Shown here: in pieces, positions 10,701 through 19,849 of the stretch
Position numbering within the stretch: position 1 is the stretch's first letter
Layout: the number at the start of each line of letters is the position of its first letter
Source: Pseudorasbora parva
Taxonomy: Eukaryota; Chordata; Actinopteri; Cypriniformes; Gobionidae
Assembly (NCBI RefSeq): GCF_024679245.1
Contig: NC_090188.1
Span: 40,883,492 to 40,947,491 of the forward strand
Length of the DNA stretch: 64,000 bases
Reading direction: 5' to 3'
The notes under the pieces: generated by a model
What the model saw: only the letters and a program-made list of their open reading frames with translations
What the model was told of the DNA's origin: nothing
Databases searched by the model: none
Program-made: the position numbers and the translations under genes

Positions 10701-12647
10701 CACATACCTCTGTTAAAATCTCAAAAATTTAGCTGTAGGGTTTCATGACCCTTTAAAAAGACGAGAGGCCTGTAATTTTTATCATACCTCCTTCCAATCA
10801 GCAAGGGCATTGAAGATGAAATGTGGCTGGGTCTTTCAGCATGAAAATTATCCCAAACACACTGCCCGGGCAACGAAGGAGTGGCTTCGTAAGAAGCATT
10901 TCAAGGTCCTGGAGTCTCCAGATCTCAACCCCATTGAAAATCTTTGAAAATCTGTGTTTCCCAGCGACAGCCCCAAAACATCACTGCTCTAGAGGAGATC
11001 TGCATTGAGGAATGGGTTAAACTATCAGCAGGTGGCGGCTGACATTTGACCTCTGTCATTGTCAACAAAGGGTATAACAAAGTATTGAGACACTTTGCTG
11101 AAACGTTTTTTTACTGACCAAATACTTAATTTTCCACCATAATTTGCAAATAAATTCTTTAAAAATCAGACAGTGATTTTCTGGATTTTATTTTCCTTCT
11201 CATTCTGTCTCTCATAGCTGAAGTGTACCTATGATGAAAATGACAGGCCTCTTTCATCTTTTTTTAAGTGGGAGAACTTGCACAATTGGTGGCTGACTAA
11301 ATACATTTTTGCCCCACTGTAGTTTTAATTTTTATTTATTTTTAAATTTTTAGAATTGTATTATATTAAAGCTGAATGAGGACACCTTATTTGAGTAGAA
11401 ATGCATATTGCATTTTTTGTCGCAAATAAAACTCACATAGTCCATAACTACTGTAGTTGTAGCTAATTTTAATATTTAAATTCAGTTCAATAATTAAAGA
11501 TTTGTATGACTTGACTTGCTTGATTCTCACAAAAATCAACTTTGACTTGCTTGAGACTTATTTGTGACTTGCACACGTGTGACTTACTCCCACCTCTATT
11601 ATGCAGCACGTTCCAGCTTCAGGAAGAACCAGAGAGGTTTGTTCTCGTCCGTCAAGCAGTTTTGGCTGAACTTCTGTTCATGTTCACTGATCATGTTTAA
11701 ATGTGGATAAAAGCCTCAATTATATTCTGTTCATCACAAAGCGATTGTGAACGTTTCTCTTACGAAAAATTGGACTAAACCACTTAATTCATGGATTCGT
11801 TTAACAATCTCTTTATGAACTTTTTGAAGTGTCAAAGCGTCAGTTGCATAGCAGTCAAGGCAGGGGCAGAAATCTCAGATTTCATCAAAAGAATCTTCAT
11901 TTGTCTTCTGAAGATGAGCAAAAGTCTTACAGGTTTGGAATGAGGGTGAGAGAAATATTTCATGGATACTATCAATATAACTTTTTTCATAATAATTTAT
12001 AATAATAATAATATTGTTTTAATTTAAATAAGTTTAAATCATCCTGCGAGTCTGCTACCAACTTTTAAGTTTGCTGAGGAGGGCCCCCTATTGGCCCCTG
12101 GTCCCCTAGAGAACGACTGGTCTGCGAAGTGTTGATCTGCAATGTTTATTATTTATTGATTTATTTAAATTTTGGACTTGCAATGCCAATAATATCATCT
12201 GTGTCATTGTGTGCATCTGTGTCCACTCTGCTAACGTTGCATCCCTTGAGTAAATGATCATGTGAATGTGCATACAATATTTTATGTATGCGTGATACAT
12301 TACACAATATCGCGTATTGCACACTTCTTTATGCGTCCTAATTGATATCGATAAGGTTATAAATCAACATAAAGAGCATATAAACATAAAATAAGATTAC
12401 GACTTGATCGTTTGAATAGACATGAATGGAATGAAAACGGGAGTTGCCATAACAATGTTATTCAAATGGGACCTCCATAATATGGATACACATATCAGTA
12501 CATACATAATAACCTTTTAATAGTATTTTATAGATGATAATTTACCTTAAGGGCCTCCAGGCGGTATGTCTGACTGGATTCTGCCTCCATCATCACATTC
12601 ACTGCCTTTATAAGCTCATCGCACAAAGCGCGTGTCGGTTCAGCCAT
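2559..12647 (-). CDS. xpo5: Exportin-5, first four coding exons (partial gene)
   Basis: Exportin-5 is a HEAT-repeat karyopherin that carries pre-miRNA and other structured RNAs from nucleus to cytoplasm with RanGTP. Coding exons on the minus strand are 12647-12546 (34 codons from ATG), 7853-7732, 2862-2790 and 2696-2559. Each has GT/AG borders and the phases run 0, 2, 0, 0. The joined product is about 145 residues and contains [20 protein letters not shown] and [19 protein letters not shown], which match the vertebrate exportin-5 N-terminus where the importin-beta-type Ran-binding region lies. The family is about 1,200 residues, so most of the gene is beyond the left edge. No frameshift or stop interrupts these exons. 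Introns 1 and 2 are each nearly 5 kb and mostly transposon. Gene identity is secure; the precise transcription start is not. Confidence 0.95.
3000..3125 (-). repeat. SINE/LINE-tail-like repeat, second copy at 46300-46440
   Basis: The reverse complement shares long stretches with 46300-46440 (tctggagaaaacagtg, gttcaacactgtgaagctgc, tttgaaacaat). The 46-kb copy ends in gcgatatataaataaag, the usual tail of a common fish retroposon. It lies in XPO5 intron 2. Confidence 0.5.
3134..3300. repeat. hAT-like terminal fragment rich in ACTCGAGTC
   Basis: It starts cagaggtgggggactcgag, the same terminus as the elements at 8269 and 28645, and is followed by short ACTCGAG/ACTTGA subterminal repeats. A right end with a matching 8-bp duplication was not found, so the limits are provisional. 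Confidence 0.45.
3358..3480. repeat. Long inverted repeat with 40-bp arms
   Basis: Arms 3358-3397 and 3441-3480 are reverse complements with about one mismatch, around a 43-nt loop. Each arm contains gcagtaaaaagtcccggccg. It lies inside XPO5 intron 2, so it would be transcribed into a hairpin in the pre-mRNA. Confidence 0.8.
4889..4997 (+). pseudogene. First exon of a transposon protein (Cys-rich, P2X7-C-terminus-like)
   Basis: From ATG at 4889 the frame begins [20 protein letters not shown] and ends at a good donor (TATGTG|GTAAGT). A following acceptor at about 5097 would continue it as WCTCGKCSC, a Cys-rich motif seen in transposon-encoded proteins resembling the zinc-binding tail of P2X7 receptors. 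The continuation then runs into stops. The frame is a remnant within the TTAA element. Confidence 0.45.
5206..5454 (-). pseudogene. THAP-type zinc-finger exon of a DNA transposon
   Basis: The 82-residue frame has the THAP layout: C6-x3-C10 near the N-terminus, a central tryptophan with FP, then C-S-L-H-F and the terminal AVPTL pattern. THAP domains bind transposon ends in P and Kolobok transposases. It is head-on to the exon at 4889. No DDE catalytic part follows. Confidence 0.7.
6209..7658. mobile_element. Non-autonomous hAT-type element, 8-bp duplication CTATTTAT
   Basis: Perfect 8-bp direct repeats CTATTTAT flank it (6201-6208 and 7659-7666). The ends are TAGGGCTGTG and, inverted, TAGGGGTGTA, with subterminal GATACAATA/ATATTG motifs on both sides. 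No transposase frame is present. A second inverted-terminus element is nested at about 6641-7032. The whole lies in XPO5 intron 2. Confidence 0.8.
6641..7032. mobile_element. Nested inverted-terminus element
   Basis: Its left end (ccgatcacatagaacgcgtttt) is repeated inverted at its right end (aaaacgcgttctgtgtgatcgg). There is no coding capacity. Flanking bases hint at a short duplication but do not settle the superfamily. Confidence 0.6.
7679..7709. repeat. (CA)n microsatellite
   Basis: About 15 uninterrupted CA dinucleotides lie 23 bases from the donor side of XPO5 coding exon 2. Confidence 0.95.
8396..9502. mobile_element. TTAA element inside the Tc1 copy
   Basis: Inverted ends AGCTACACTGTGT (left) and the complement at the right are flanked by TTAA at 8392-8395 and 9503-9506. 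A second TTAA element (8466-9146) is nested within it. No transposase is seen. Confidence 0.75.
8466..9146. mobile_element. TTAA element nested in a TTAA element
   Basis: The ends AGGTGCACTATG (left) and its inverted copy (catagtgcacct, right) are flanked by TTAA at 8462-8465 and 9147-9150. The 681 bp has no convincing coding capacity. Confidence 0.75.
10025..10138 (+). pseudogene. Acidic first-exon remnant of a TTAA transposon
   Basis: The frame starts [15 protein letters not shown] and stays acidic and Ser-rich for about 36 residues before sense is lost. Its placement copies that of the exon at 4889 in the sister element. Function unknown; only the N-terminus remains. Confidence 0.35.
10121..10387 (-). 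pseudogene. THAP-type zinc-finger exon of a DNA transposon
   Basis: The 88-residue frame has C-x4-C near the N-terminus, a central Trp pair, then [12 protein letters not shown] and a terminal NAVPS motif. This is the C2CH THAP pattern, as in the exon at 5454-5206. Only the DNA-binding exon remains. Confidence 0.7.
10815..11045 (+). pseudogene. Tc1 transposase C-terminal fragment
   Basis: Read with frameshifts it gives [11 protein letters not shown]..., [10 protein letters not shown] and a stop, followed by EEICIEEW. This is the Tc1 DDE region around the second acidic residue, with Asp replaced by Glu at FQHE, and the DLNPIEN motif. The N-terminal half of the gene is missing. Non-functional. 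Confidence 0.75.
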
Positions 12648-12835
12648 GGCTTTTAAACACGTCCAGGAGATGGGATGTAAAACGCCAGTAGACTAGTAAA
12701 ATGTTATTGCACGCTTGGCTACTAGTTCAGCCTCTATGGATGTGCATTAAACAAAACGTGGTAGGTTTGTGCCGCTGTGGACCGCCTTAATCAAGATGGC
12801 GGAAGTTCCATGAATTCTGGGGATTGTAGTTTTTT
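12648..12835 (-). promoter_or_regulatory. xpo5: XPO5 5' UTR and housekeeping-type promoter
   Basis: Immediately upstream of the XPO5 ATG lie a YY1/ETS-like composite (caagatggcggaag, 12792-12805) and a sequence whose complement, actacaatccccagaattc (about 12812-12830), resembles the ZNF143/STAF consensus. Both motifs are typical of TATA-less housekeeping promoters in vertebrates. The assignment is by motif and position only; no gene in divergent orientation was recognised on the other side. Confidence 0.6.
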
Positions 12836-13681
12836 TTATTTATGTTTTTGACAAGTTAGTTTTACATTCACTGTATATGCGCCTTTTTGTCTCTGTTCCT
12901 ATTGATACTAGGCCTACATTATCTTTCTTTTTCAAACATAGACCAGATGGCTTGATTTTATCGTAGAAAACAAAAACGGAAATTTTACTATTTTACAAGT
13001 TCAGCCTGTTCTTGTTATAGCCTATTAAAATCCCCATCAAATCAAAATGTAACATTTTTGGCTTTTGAATAGGCTAAATACTAGCCTATATTACAATAGG
13101 CTACATCTTAGCTAGGCCTACATATGTTCCAAAACAATGACATAACCTAATTCGCATTTAGAATATAAAAGAATTCAAAACGTACATCTCTTACATACGC
13201 CAATATCAATGAAGACATATCACTCACTTCAGCTTCTCATCAGATTTTCTACAATCTAAATCAGAATCTAAAGCGTTCTGCCCCATACATTAGCCTTGAA
13301 GTTGCAAACATGGAACGATTATAAAGTTTGCTTCAATAAAGTTTCACATTAGTGTCACGCAAACCTTGTTTGGTGCAGTTGGAATAGTAACCGAGTTGAG
13401 ACACCCATCCGTAATGCTGTAAAGCTGCCTAACCAGTTCATTGCACACGTAAAATACCCTTTAAAAATACAAATTCAACTGTTTTCATTTCATTCAACAT
13501 TCAGTATTTCATTAGATTTTTTTGTTTAGTTTAGAAGTACTTAATTTATAAAACATTGTAGGCCTGCAGTAATGGCAAACACAAGACACAATAATGAATT
13601 TTAGTTCATCATGTTAATAGTAGGCTAACAGTAGAAAAGTGGAGTGGCAGTAAAAAACATTGAACAATTGCAAACAGCAAC
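12836..13681. other. Intergenic, no feature recognised
   Basis: AT-rich sequence with several taggcct-type short motifs; no open frame, splice-supported exon or clear transposon terminus. Confidence 0.5.
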
Positions 13682-13758
13682 AATAAAACAGATCAAATGC
13701 AAACAATAACCCAATATACTGTATATTAGGTTATTGTTTGCATTTGATCTGTTTTATT
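13682..13758. repeat. Perfect 30-bp inverted repeat (hairpin)
   Basis: 13682-13711 and 13729-13758 are exact reverse complements. The 17-nt spacer is itself nearly palindromic (aatatactgtatatt), so the stem could extend through it. No terminal duplication was found. It could be a small foldback element or a pre-miRNA-like hairpin. Confidence 0.9.
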
Positions 13759-14376
13759 ATAAACATAATAACAATAAACAAATAAAGCATAATAACTCAT
13801 GTGTCTCAACCTCGCTGACCACCTCGAACATTTCTCTAGATTTTACGATGACCTTGCATGACAGAACACAGATTAAGGTTTACAAAAATGTAAGTTAACT
13901 TTAACAGTCATGTAAGGATGAGAAGCTATTAAATGTGGAAGGGTCGTAGACGTCAATTCGCCAATGTCTTTGGACTGGAGAAGCGAATGTACTGCGAAAT
14001 TCCCCACGATCGAAGACGGCGCGCTAATATGCATTCGCAAAGCAAAACACATCAGTCTTGTTGCATATTATTTGAGGTGTTTCAAATGTACCCCTGAACC
14101 ACTCTTACATGGGGAAGACATTGCATGTTCAATTGATTCGTTTGTAAACAAGAGACTGGATTTGTAGACAGGATGAGATTACATTAATGAATGAAGCAAC
14201 ACACTAATGCAAGTAAAAACAGATAGCATTGTTACAGATCAAATTACATGATGTCTAACTAAACATAACATACCATACTTTCACAGGGCTTGCAAAAGCC
14301 CAACGTCCCGGGGCTATACAGTTGTTGAATATCATCGTTTTTTTTTTTTTTTTTTTTTTTAAAAAGGGAAAGTATC
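13759..14376. other. Intergenic, no gene recognised; poly-T tract
   Basis: Only a short unassigned frame at 13964-14167 and a T tract of about 22 bases at 14339-14360 stand out. Confidence 0.5.
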
Positions 14377-14574
14377 CATTCATTACACACATAATGATAT
14401 ATTTCATATGTTTATTTATTTTAATTTTAATGATTATAACTGACAACTAAGGAAAACCACAAATTCAGTATCTCAGAAAATTAGAATATATCTTAAGACC
14501 AATACAAGGAAATACAAAAAAGGCTTTTTAGAAATATTGGCCACCTGAAAAGTATGAACATGGTATGAGCATGT

Positions 14575-16430
14575 ACAGAACTCAATATTTAGTTGTGGTT
14601 CCTTTTGCCTGAATTACTGCAGCAATGCAGCGTGGCGTCGATCAGTCTGTGGCTCTGGTCAGGTATTATGAGAGCCCAGATTGCTCTGATAGTGGGCTTC
14701 AGCTCTTCTGCTTTGTAGGGTCTGGCATATCGAATCTTCCTCTTCACAATACCCCATATATTTTATATTGGGTTAAAGTCAGGCGAGTGCGCTGACCAAT
14801 TAAAGGGGTACTTCAGCACTGGGAAGATGAATCTGTATTTAAAATGGGTCATTAATGTAGCAGAAATGTGAAAATATTTTTTTTAATTTGGTGCTTTCTA
14901 GACTGAGAAAAGACAGAACGTGTATTTTTGTCTCATGGGGATGAAAGACAACAATTCCCAGAATGCTTCGCTGCCCTACGAGGCCACTTGCAAAGCCACC
15001 GCTACTAGATTACTGGATCACTTTCACTTTCCCACCGCTTTCATTTTCATAAAATCAGTTCAGTTAAAGAACAGACACTAAAATTAAAACCTGAACGTGT
15101 CTGTTCAATATGCGATTTAGCCGCTGAGGGAGTGTCACAGCCCCAAACGCAGCAGGAGTCAGATTCCATACATTCGTGATGAGCTGAATAAGCTCTCGTG
15201 ATGCGAGCTGAGATAAACGCGACTGCACTAGAAACGCGGCATTGATTCACAGCGCGCTATCAGTCTGCCACATTTTTAGTTCATGCCTTTGGAAGCTTAA
15301 CTTTCATAGGAATTAATTTGAGAAGTTAAAACACTTACATTGCTCAGCATAGCTCCGTTTAGCAGCTGCAAGCTGAGCTGTGAGTGTGATCTCCCACCCC
15401 CCATGTGCGGGCTGAAAACATGTGGAAATAGTTCCCTCTGCTGGCTGTAGTCTTTAGCTTCTGGCCAAAAAATCCTCAGATGACGCGAATTGACGATATT
15501 TGCATCATCGGAGGAATTTTCCAGAAATAAAATGCATAAATCTCTCGTCTCAGGTGGATATGAGGGGGGGAAGCACAATCATTTGAATATACTCCAGGGT
15601 TTCTACTGATACAAAGCCATATGCTAATCGCTGAAGTAACCCTTTAATAACAGGGGTACCATGGTCCTTAAACCAGGTACTGGTTGCTTTGTGCAGGTGC
15701 CAAGTCCTGTTGGAAAATGAAATCTGCATCTCTATAAAGTTGGTCAGCAGCAGGAAGCATGAAGTGCTCTAAAACTTCCTGGAATATGGCTGCGTTGACC
15801 TTGGACCTCAGAAAACTCAGTGGACCAACACCAGTCATGGCACCCCAAACCATCACTGACTGTGGAAACTTTACACTGGACCTCAAGCAACGTGGATTGT
15901 GTGCATTTCCTCTCTTCCTCCAGACTCTGGGACCCAAAGGAAATGCAAAATTTACTTTCATCAGAGAACATAACTTTGGACCACTCAGCAGTCCTTTTTG
16001 TCTGTAGTCTAGGTGAGATGCTTCTGACGCAGTCTGTTGTTCAAGAGTGGCTTGACATAAGGAATGCGAAGCTGAAACCCATGTCTTGCATACGTCTGTG
16101 TGTAGTGGTTCTTGAAGCACTGACTCCAGCTGCAGTCCACTCTTTGTGAATCTCCTCCACATTTTTGAAGGGGTATTGCTTCACAATCCTCTCCAGCGTG
16201 TGGTTATCCCCAGAGCTTGTACACTTTTTTCCACCACATCTTTTTCTTCCCTCCGCCTCTCTATTAATGTGCTTGGACACAGAGCTCTGTGAACAGTGAG
16301 CCTCTTTTGCAATGACCTTTTGTGTCTTACCCTCATTGTACAAGGTTTCAATTGTTACCTTTTGGAAAACTGTCAAGTCAACAGTCTTCCCCATGATTGT
16401 GTAGCCTACAGAACTAGACTGAGAGAACAT
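14575..16430 (-). pseudogene. Tc1 transposase, frameshifted and split by an insertion
   Basis: The N-terminal frame (16430-16041) starts with a helix-turn-helix region (GKTQKVIAKEAHCSQSSVSK). A second frame (16162-15668) carries MVWGAMTGVGPLSF and the DFIFQQDLAPAQ box with the second catalytic Asp. The C-terminal part continues beyond the inserted TTAA element at about 14799-14580, with SPDFNPI, a stop, then WGIVKRKIRYARP. At least one frameshift, one stop and the insertion prevent function. The order and motifs match Tc1 transposase throughout. Confidence 0.85.
14804..15643. mobile_element. TTAA element inserted in the Tc1 transposase gene
   Basis: TTAA duplications at 14800-14803 and 15644-15647 flank inverted ends AGGGGTACTTCAGC and, inverted, AGGGTTACTTCAGC. 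The Tc1 reading continues across the insertion when it is skipped, so it is younger than the Tc1 copy. Confidence 0.8.
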
Positions 16431-16588
16431 TTAAAGGCCTTTGCAGGTGTTTTGAGCTAATAAGCTGATTAGAGTGTGGCACCAGGTTTCTGAGATACTG
16501 AATTTTGGATTTTCATTAGTTGTCAGTTATAATGATCAAAATTAAAATAAATAAACATCGAAATATATCAGTCTGTGAGTAATGAATG

Positions 16589-17807
16589 AATATAATATAC
16601 AAGTTTTACTTTGTGAGTGGAATTTAAATATAATTTAATTTATAATAATATGACCAGCACAGGCTTTCCAGACGGGCTACCAAAATGTTTCACTGGCCTG
16701 CCGACTTGCTATGTTAAATAGTGAAATAACATTCCTTTCTTGATGCGCATTGTTCACTCTCTTGACTTGATATTTGAAGAAAAAATACAATCGTGGAAGT
16801 TTTGATCATGCTGTCTGCAACATATATGGTGTACAGGCATATCCACTGATCGGGCGGGCCATGTAATATAAAGGTTTGTTTGACATTGAGCCATGTGGGT
16901 GAATCATTCCGGTTGCCGTTTCTCCACACGCTTTCAAAACAATCCTGCTAAATATGCAACGCTTATCCAATCATAGCAGTGGCCGTTTACTTTCAAGTTT
17001 TCAGTGCGGCATGTCCGTAAAAACAAAGTGTGTCTTGAGAGAGGCTAAAAACCAGGGCAGGAAATAGCCTATTAGTTATTCGGAATTGCTCTGGGAATTA
17101 ACGTAAATACGAGTTTCCTTGCACGAGCGCCCTCACATTTTGAAACTTGAATGCAATGATCTCGTAATCGAATTATCACATTTCTGATGAGGCATAAGCA
17201 TGAGAACATGCCATTACAGGAATTAAACATAGAGTAATGGCCTTTGCATACTCCACAAGAACAGAGAAAAATGTTTTTTCTCCCAGCGCTGCAAAAACAA
17301 AATGACGTAATTTTTTCTCGCAGCCCTGGTTCGGGAGTTCTCACAGTTTGTTCGCGTCACATCGTCTGAGCAGAATTTTTTTCTTGTGGGTGTCAGAGAA
17401 CTATTGCGTGATTTGTCAGAAATTTAAAGTGGATGCGGTTAATGCAAAGAAACGGACATGTTCGGCACCTGCTTTTCTCATGAAGAATGGAATGTCCTGG
17501 CCTGAACAAACTTTGTTCTTGTTCTTGTCACCTCAAGAAAACAAAAAAATGTGCGCATTCGATTATGGACCAAGCTTAACTCGACCACCCTGTAGTATGG
17601 TTTTCCTCAGCGCTTTCAGTGTTTGGAATCTGCAGAAAGGTGACGTTGTGCAGCTGCTCAAAGAGATAACCTTTGGAGAAGGCCATTGATTTTATACTCG
17701 AAAAATGTAAGTATCACTAGGCTACTTTTACTGCAAAATAAATTACATTACTAGCCCACCCCAACACTTACACACAATAATAATGATAAAGGCTGAACTT
17801 AGTTACA
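16589..17807. other. Intergenic, no gene recognised
   Basis: A 113-residue open frame at 17348-17689 has no recognisable domain, signal peptide or splice support. Competing frames on the other strand are as long. I do not call a gene here. Confidence 0.4.
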
Positions 17808-19350
17808 GACCCGATTCCAAAACAGTTATGACACTGTACATTTTGTGAATAAAAAAGGAATGCAACGATTTACAAATCTCATAAACTTATATTTTATTCA
17901 CAAAAAATATATAGATAACATATCAAATGTTGAAAGTAAGACATTTGGAAATGTCATGCCAAATATTGGCTCATTTTGGATTTCATGAGAGCTACATATT
18001 ACAAAAAAGTTGGGACAATAAGAGGCCAGCAAAGTTAAATGTAGATATAAGGAACAGCTGGAGGACCAATTTGCAACTTATTAGGTCAATTAGTAACATG
18101 ATTGGGTTTAAAAAGAGCCTCTCAGAGTGGCAGTGTCTCTCAGAAGTCAAGATGGGCAGAGGATCACCAATTCCCCCAATGCTGCGGCGAAAAATAGTGG
18201 AGCAATATCAGAAAGGAGTTTCTCAGAGAAAAATTGCAAAGAGTTTGGAGTTACCATCATCTACAGTGCATACTATCATCCAAAGATTCAGAGGATCTGG
18301 AACAATCTCTGTGCGTAAAGGTCAAGGCTGAAAAACTATACTGGATGCCCGTGATCTTCAGGCCCTTAGACGGCACTGCACCACATACAGGAATAATACT
18401 GTAATGGACATCACAACATGGGCTCAGGAATACTTCCAGAAAACATTGATGAACACAATCCACCGTGCCATTCGCTGTTGCCGGCTTAAACTTTATAGGT
18501 CAAAAAAGAAGCCATATCTAAACATGATCCAGAAGCGCAGGCGTTTCCTCTGGGCCAAGGCTCATTTAAAATGGACGGTGACAAAGTGGAAAACTGTTCT
18601 GTGGTCAGATGAATCAACATTTGAAGTTCTTTTTTGAAAACTGGGACACCATGTCATCCGGACTAAAGAGGAAAAGGATAACTCAAGTTGTTCTCAGCGC
18701 TCAGTTCAGAAGCTCCGTCTCTGATGGTCTGGGGTTGCATGAGTGTGTGTGGCATGGGCAGCTAACTCATCTGGAAAGATGAGCAATGCAGAAAGGTATA
18801 TCCCAGCTCTAGAACAACATATGCTCCCATCCAGACGTCGTCTCTTTCAGGGAAGACCTTACATTTTCCAACATAACAATGCCAGACCACATACTGCATC
18901 AACATCACGGCTGTGTAGAAGAAGGATCCGGCACTGAAATGCCAGCCTGAAGTCCAGATCTTTCACCCATAGAAAACATTTGGCGCATCATAAAGAGGAC
19001 AATGTGACAAAGAAGACCTAAGACAGTTGAGCAACTAGAAGCCTGTATTAGACAAGAATGGGACAGCATTCCTATTCAAAAACTTGAGACTCGTGTCTCC
19101 TCGGTCCCCAGACGTTTGCAGACTGTTATAAAAAGAAGAGGGGACGCCACACAGTGGTATATGGCCATGTCCCAACTTTATTGAGATTTGTTGATGCCAT
19201 AATATTTAAAATCTACTTATTTTGCCCTTAAAATTATACATTTTCTCAGTTTAAACATTTGATACGTCAAATTGAAATTTGAAACTTCCATATCAATTCA
19301 TTCCATTTTTATTCACAATTTGTACAATGTCTCAAGTTTTTTGGAATTTA
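17808..19350 (+). mobile_element. Second Tc1/mariner family element with degenerate transposase
   Basis: The left end (gattccaaaacagttatgac, then tgtacattttgtgaataaaa) is answered by the inverted right end (tttttattcacaatttgtacaatgtctcaag). A plus-strand transposase in several frames lies between. It is distinct in sequence from the Tc1 copies at 8338 and 14377. Confidence 0.75.
18151..19165 (+). pseudogene. Tc1/mariner transposase with several frameshifts
   Basis: The start GRGSPIPPMLRRKIVEQYQK leads into a helix-turn-helix (SQRKIAKSLELPSSTVHTII). Further frames give FLWAKAHLKW and LWSDESTFEV (first catalytic Asp), then LPSRRRLFQGRPYIFQHNNA, where the second Asp of the usual QDNA box is Asn, and finally RRPRTVEQLE-like and GDATQW-like tails. 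Multiple frameshifts and stops make it a pseudogene. Confidence 0.8.
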
Positions 19351-19849
19351 TATTACTTTTTTTATACTAAAAATAATATGTTTTAGTAAAACAAGCCAAA
19401 TGTAATTTGTTTTGTTATGACATAGCTATGCATGAATAATATGCTAGATGCAGCCAAGGTGAATACATCTCAATTTTCAGTCAAGCAATGAATACATGCA
19501 TAAAATTAATGAAATATTTTATTTACTGACAAACAATAGGAAACATGAATGAGTAGAAGGATGAATAAAAGTAACCATCACAAACAAGTCAAACAACACA
19601 TGAAACAATCCTTTATTCAAACATATTGTTCTAATCACACATTACAGGCGGTGAACCCCACATCCTGCTGTCATCTCAACACAGCAGTGGTAGTGCTGTG
19701 GGTTTATTTTGATGAAGCAGCTGACCACTGTACCTTCACCTGTCTTTGGCATCCGTCATGTCCCTCATTGCTGCAGTCAGACTGGAAACTGATCATAAAT
19801 GGGAAAGGGACATCGAGCCATCCTTGCCAGAGTGCACCCATCTGCCCCA

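Larger units (their letters stand above)
9507..10752. mobile_element. Second Kolobok-like TTAA element with a THAP exon
   Basis: Ends AGGGTCATGAAA are inverted and flanked by TTAA at 9503-9506 and 10753-10756. The left TTAA is shared with the neighbouring element 8396-9502, so it inserted at the duplicate made by that element. Like 4601-5806 it retains a plus-strand acidic exon (10025) convergent with a minus-strand THAP exon (10387-10121). Confidence 0.75.
8338..11319. mobile_element. Degenerate Tc1/mariner element, split by TTAA insertions
   Basis: The left terminus cagtggggcaaaaaagtatt is answered by the inverted right terminus ...tttttgccccactg, followed by TA. The remaining own sequence is 8338-8395 and 10757-11319. 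The right part holds a transposase C-terminal fragment. An insertion site TTAA lies in the left inverted repeat (ctcccacTTAAaaagac when the inserts are ignored). Confidence 0.7.
8269..11598. mobile_element. Old hAT-like element interrupted by a Tc1 nest
   Basis: The left end cagagatgggggactcgag and the inverted right end (ctcccacctct) match the termini of the well-bounded element at 28645-31032. Flanking octamers tttcacag and ttatgcag agree at five of eight positions, compatible with an eroded duplication. The right subterminal zone carries repeated gacttgcttga motifs. Most of the interval is later insertions. Confidence 0.45.
7925..11965. mobile_element. Foldback MITE split by a later transposon nest
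   Basis: The left half (7925-8268) and right half (11599-11965) are partial inverted copies. For example, gttcataaagagat on the left answers atctctttatgaac on the right, and agaacacaaatgaagat answers atcttcatttgtcttct. The inner part, 8269-11598, is an inserted nest. It is related by its core to the element at 1-366. Boundaries are approximate. Confidence 0.55.
14377..16588 (-). mobile_element. Tc1-family element with long terminal inverted repeats
   Basis: About 200 bp at each end are inverted copies, sharing cattcatta, gatatatttc, tgtttatttattttaattt, ataactgacaactaa and aattcagtatctcaga. Between them lies a minus-strand Tc1 transposase gene in pieces, split by a TTAA element at 14804-15643. 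The element is inactive. Confidence 0.8.

Noticed and set aside
15047..15250. Cys-containing frame in the TTAA element at 14804-15643 as a THAP exon
   Set aside because: A few Cys are present but the THAP spacing and the terminal AVP-type motif are absent.
17348..17689. 113-residue frame
   Set aside because: No domain or composition signal, and antisense frames of similar length overlap it.
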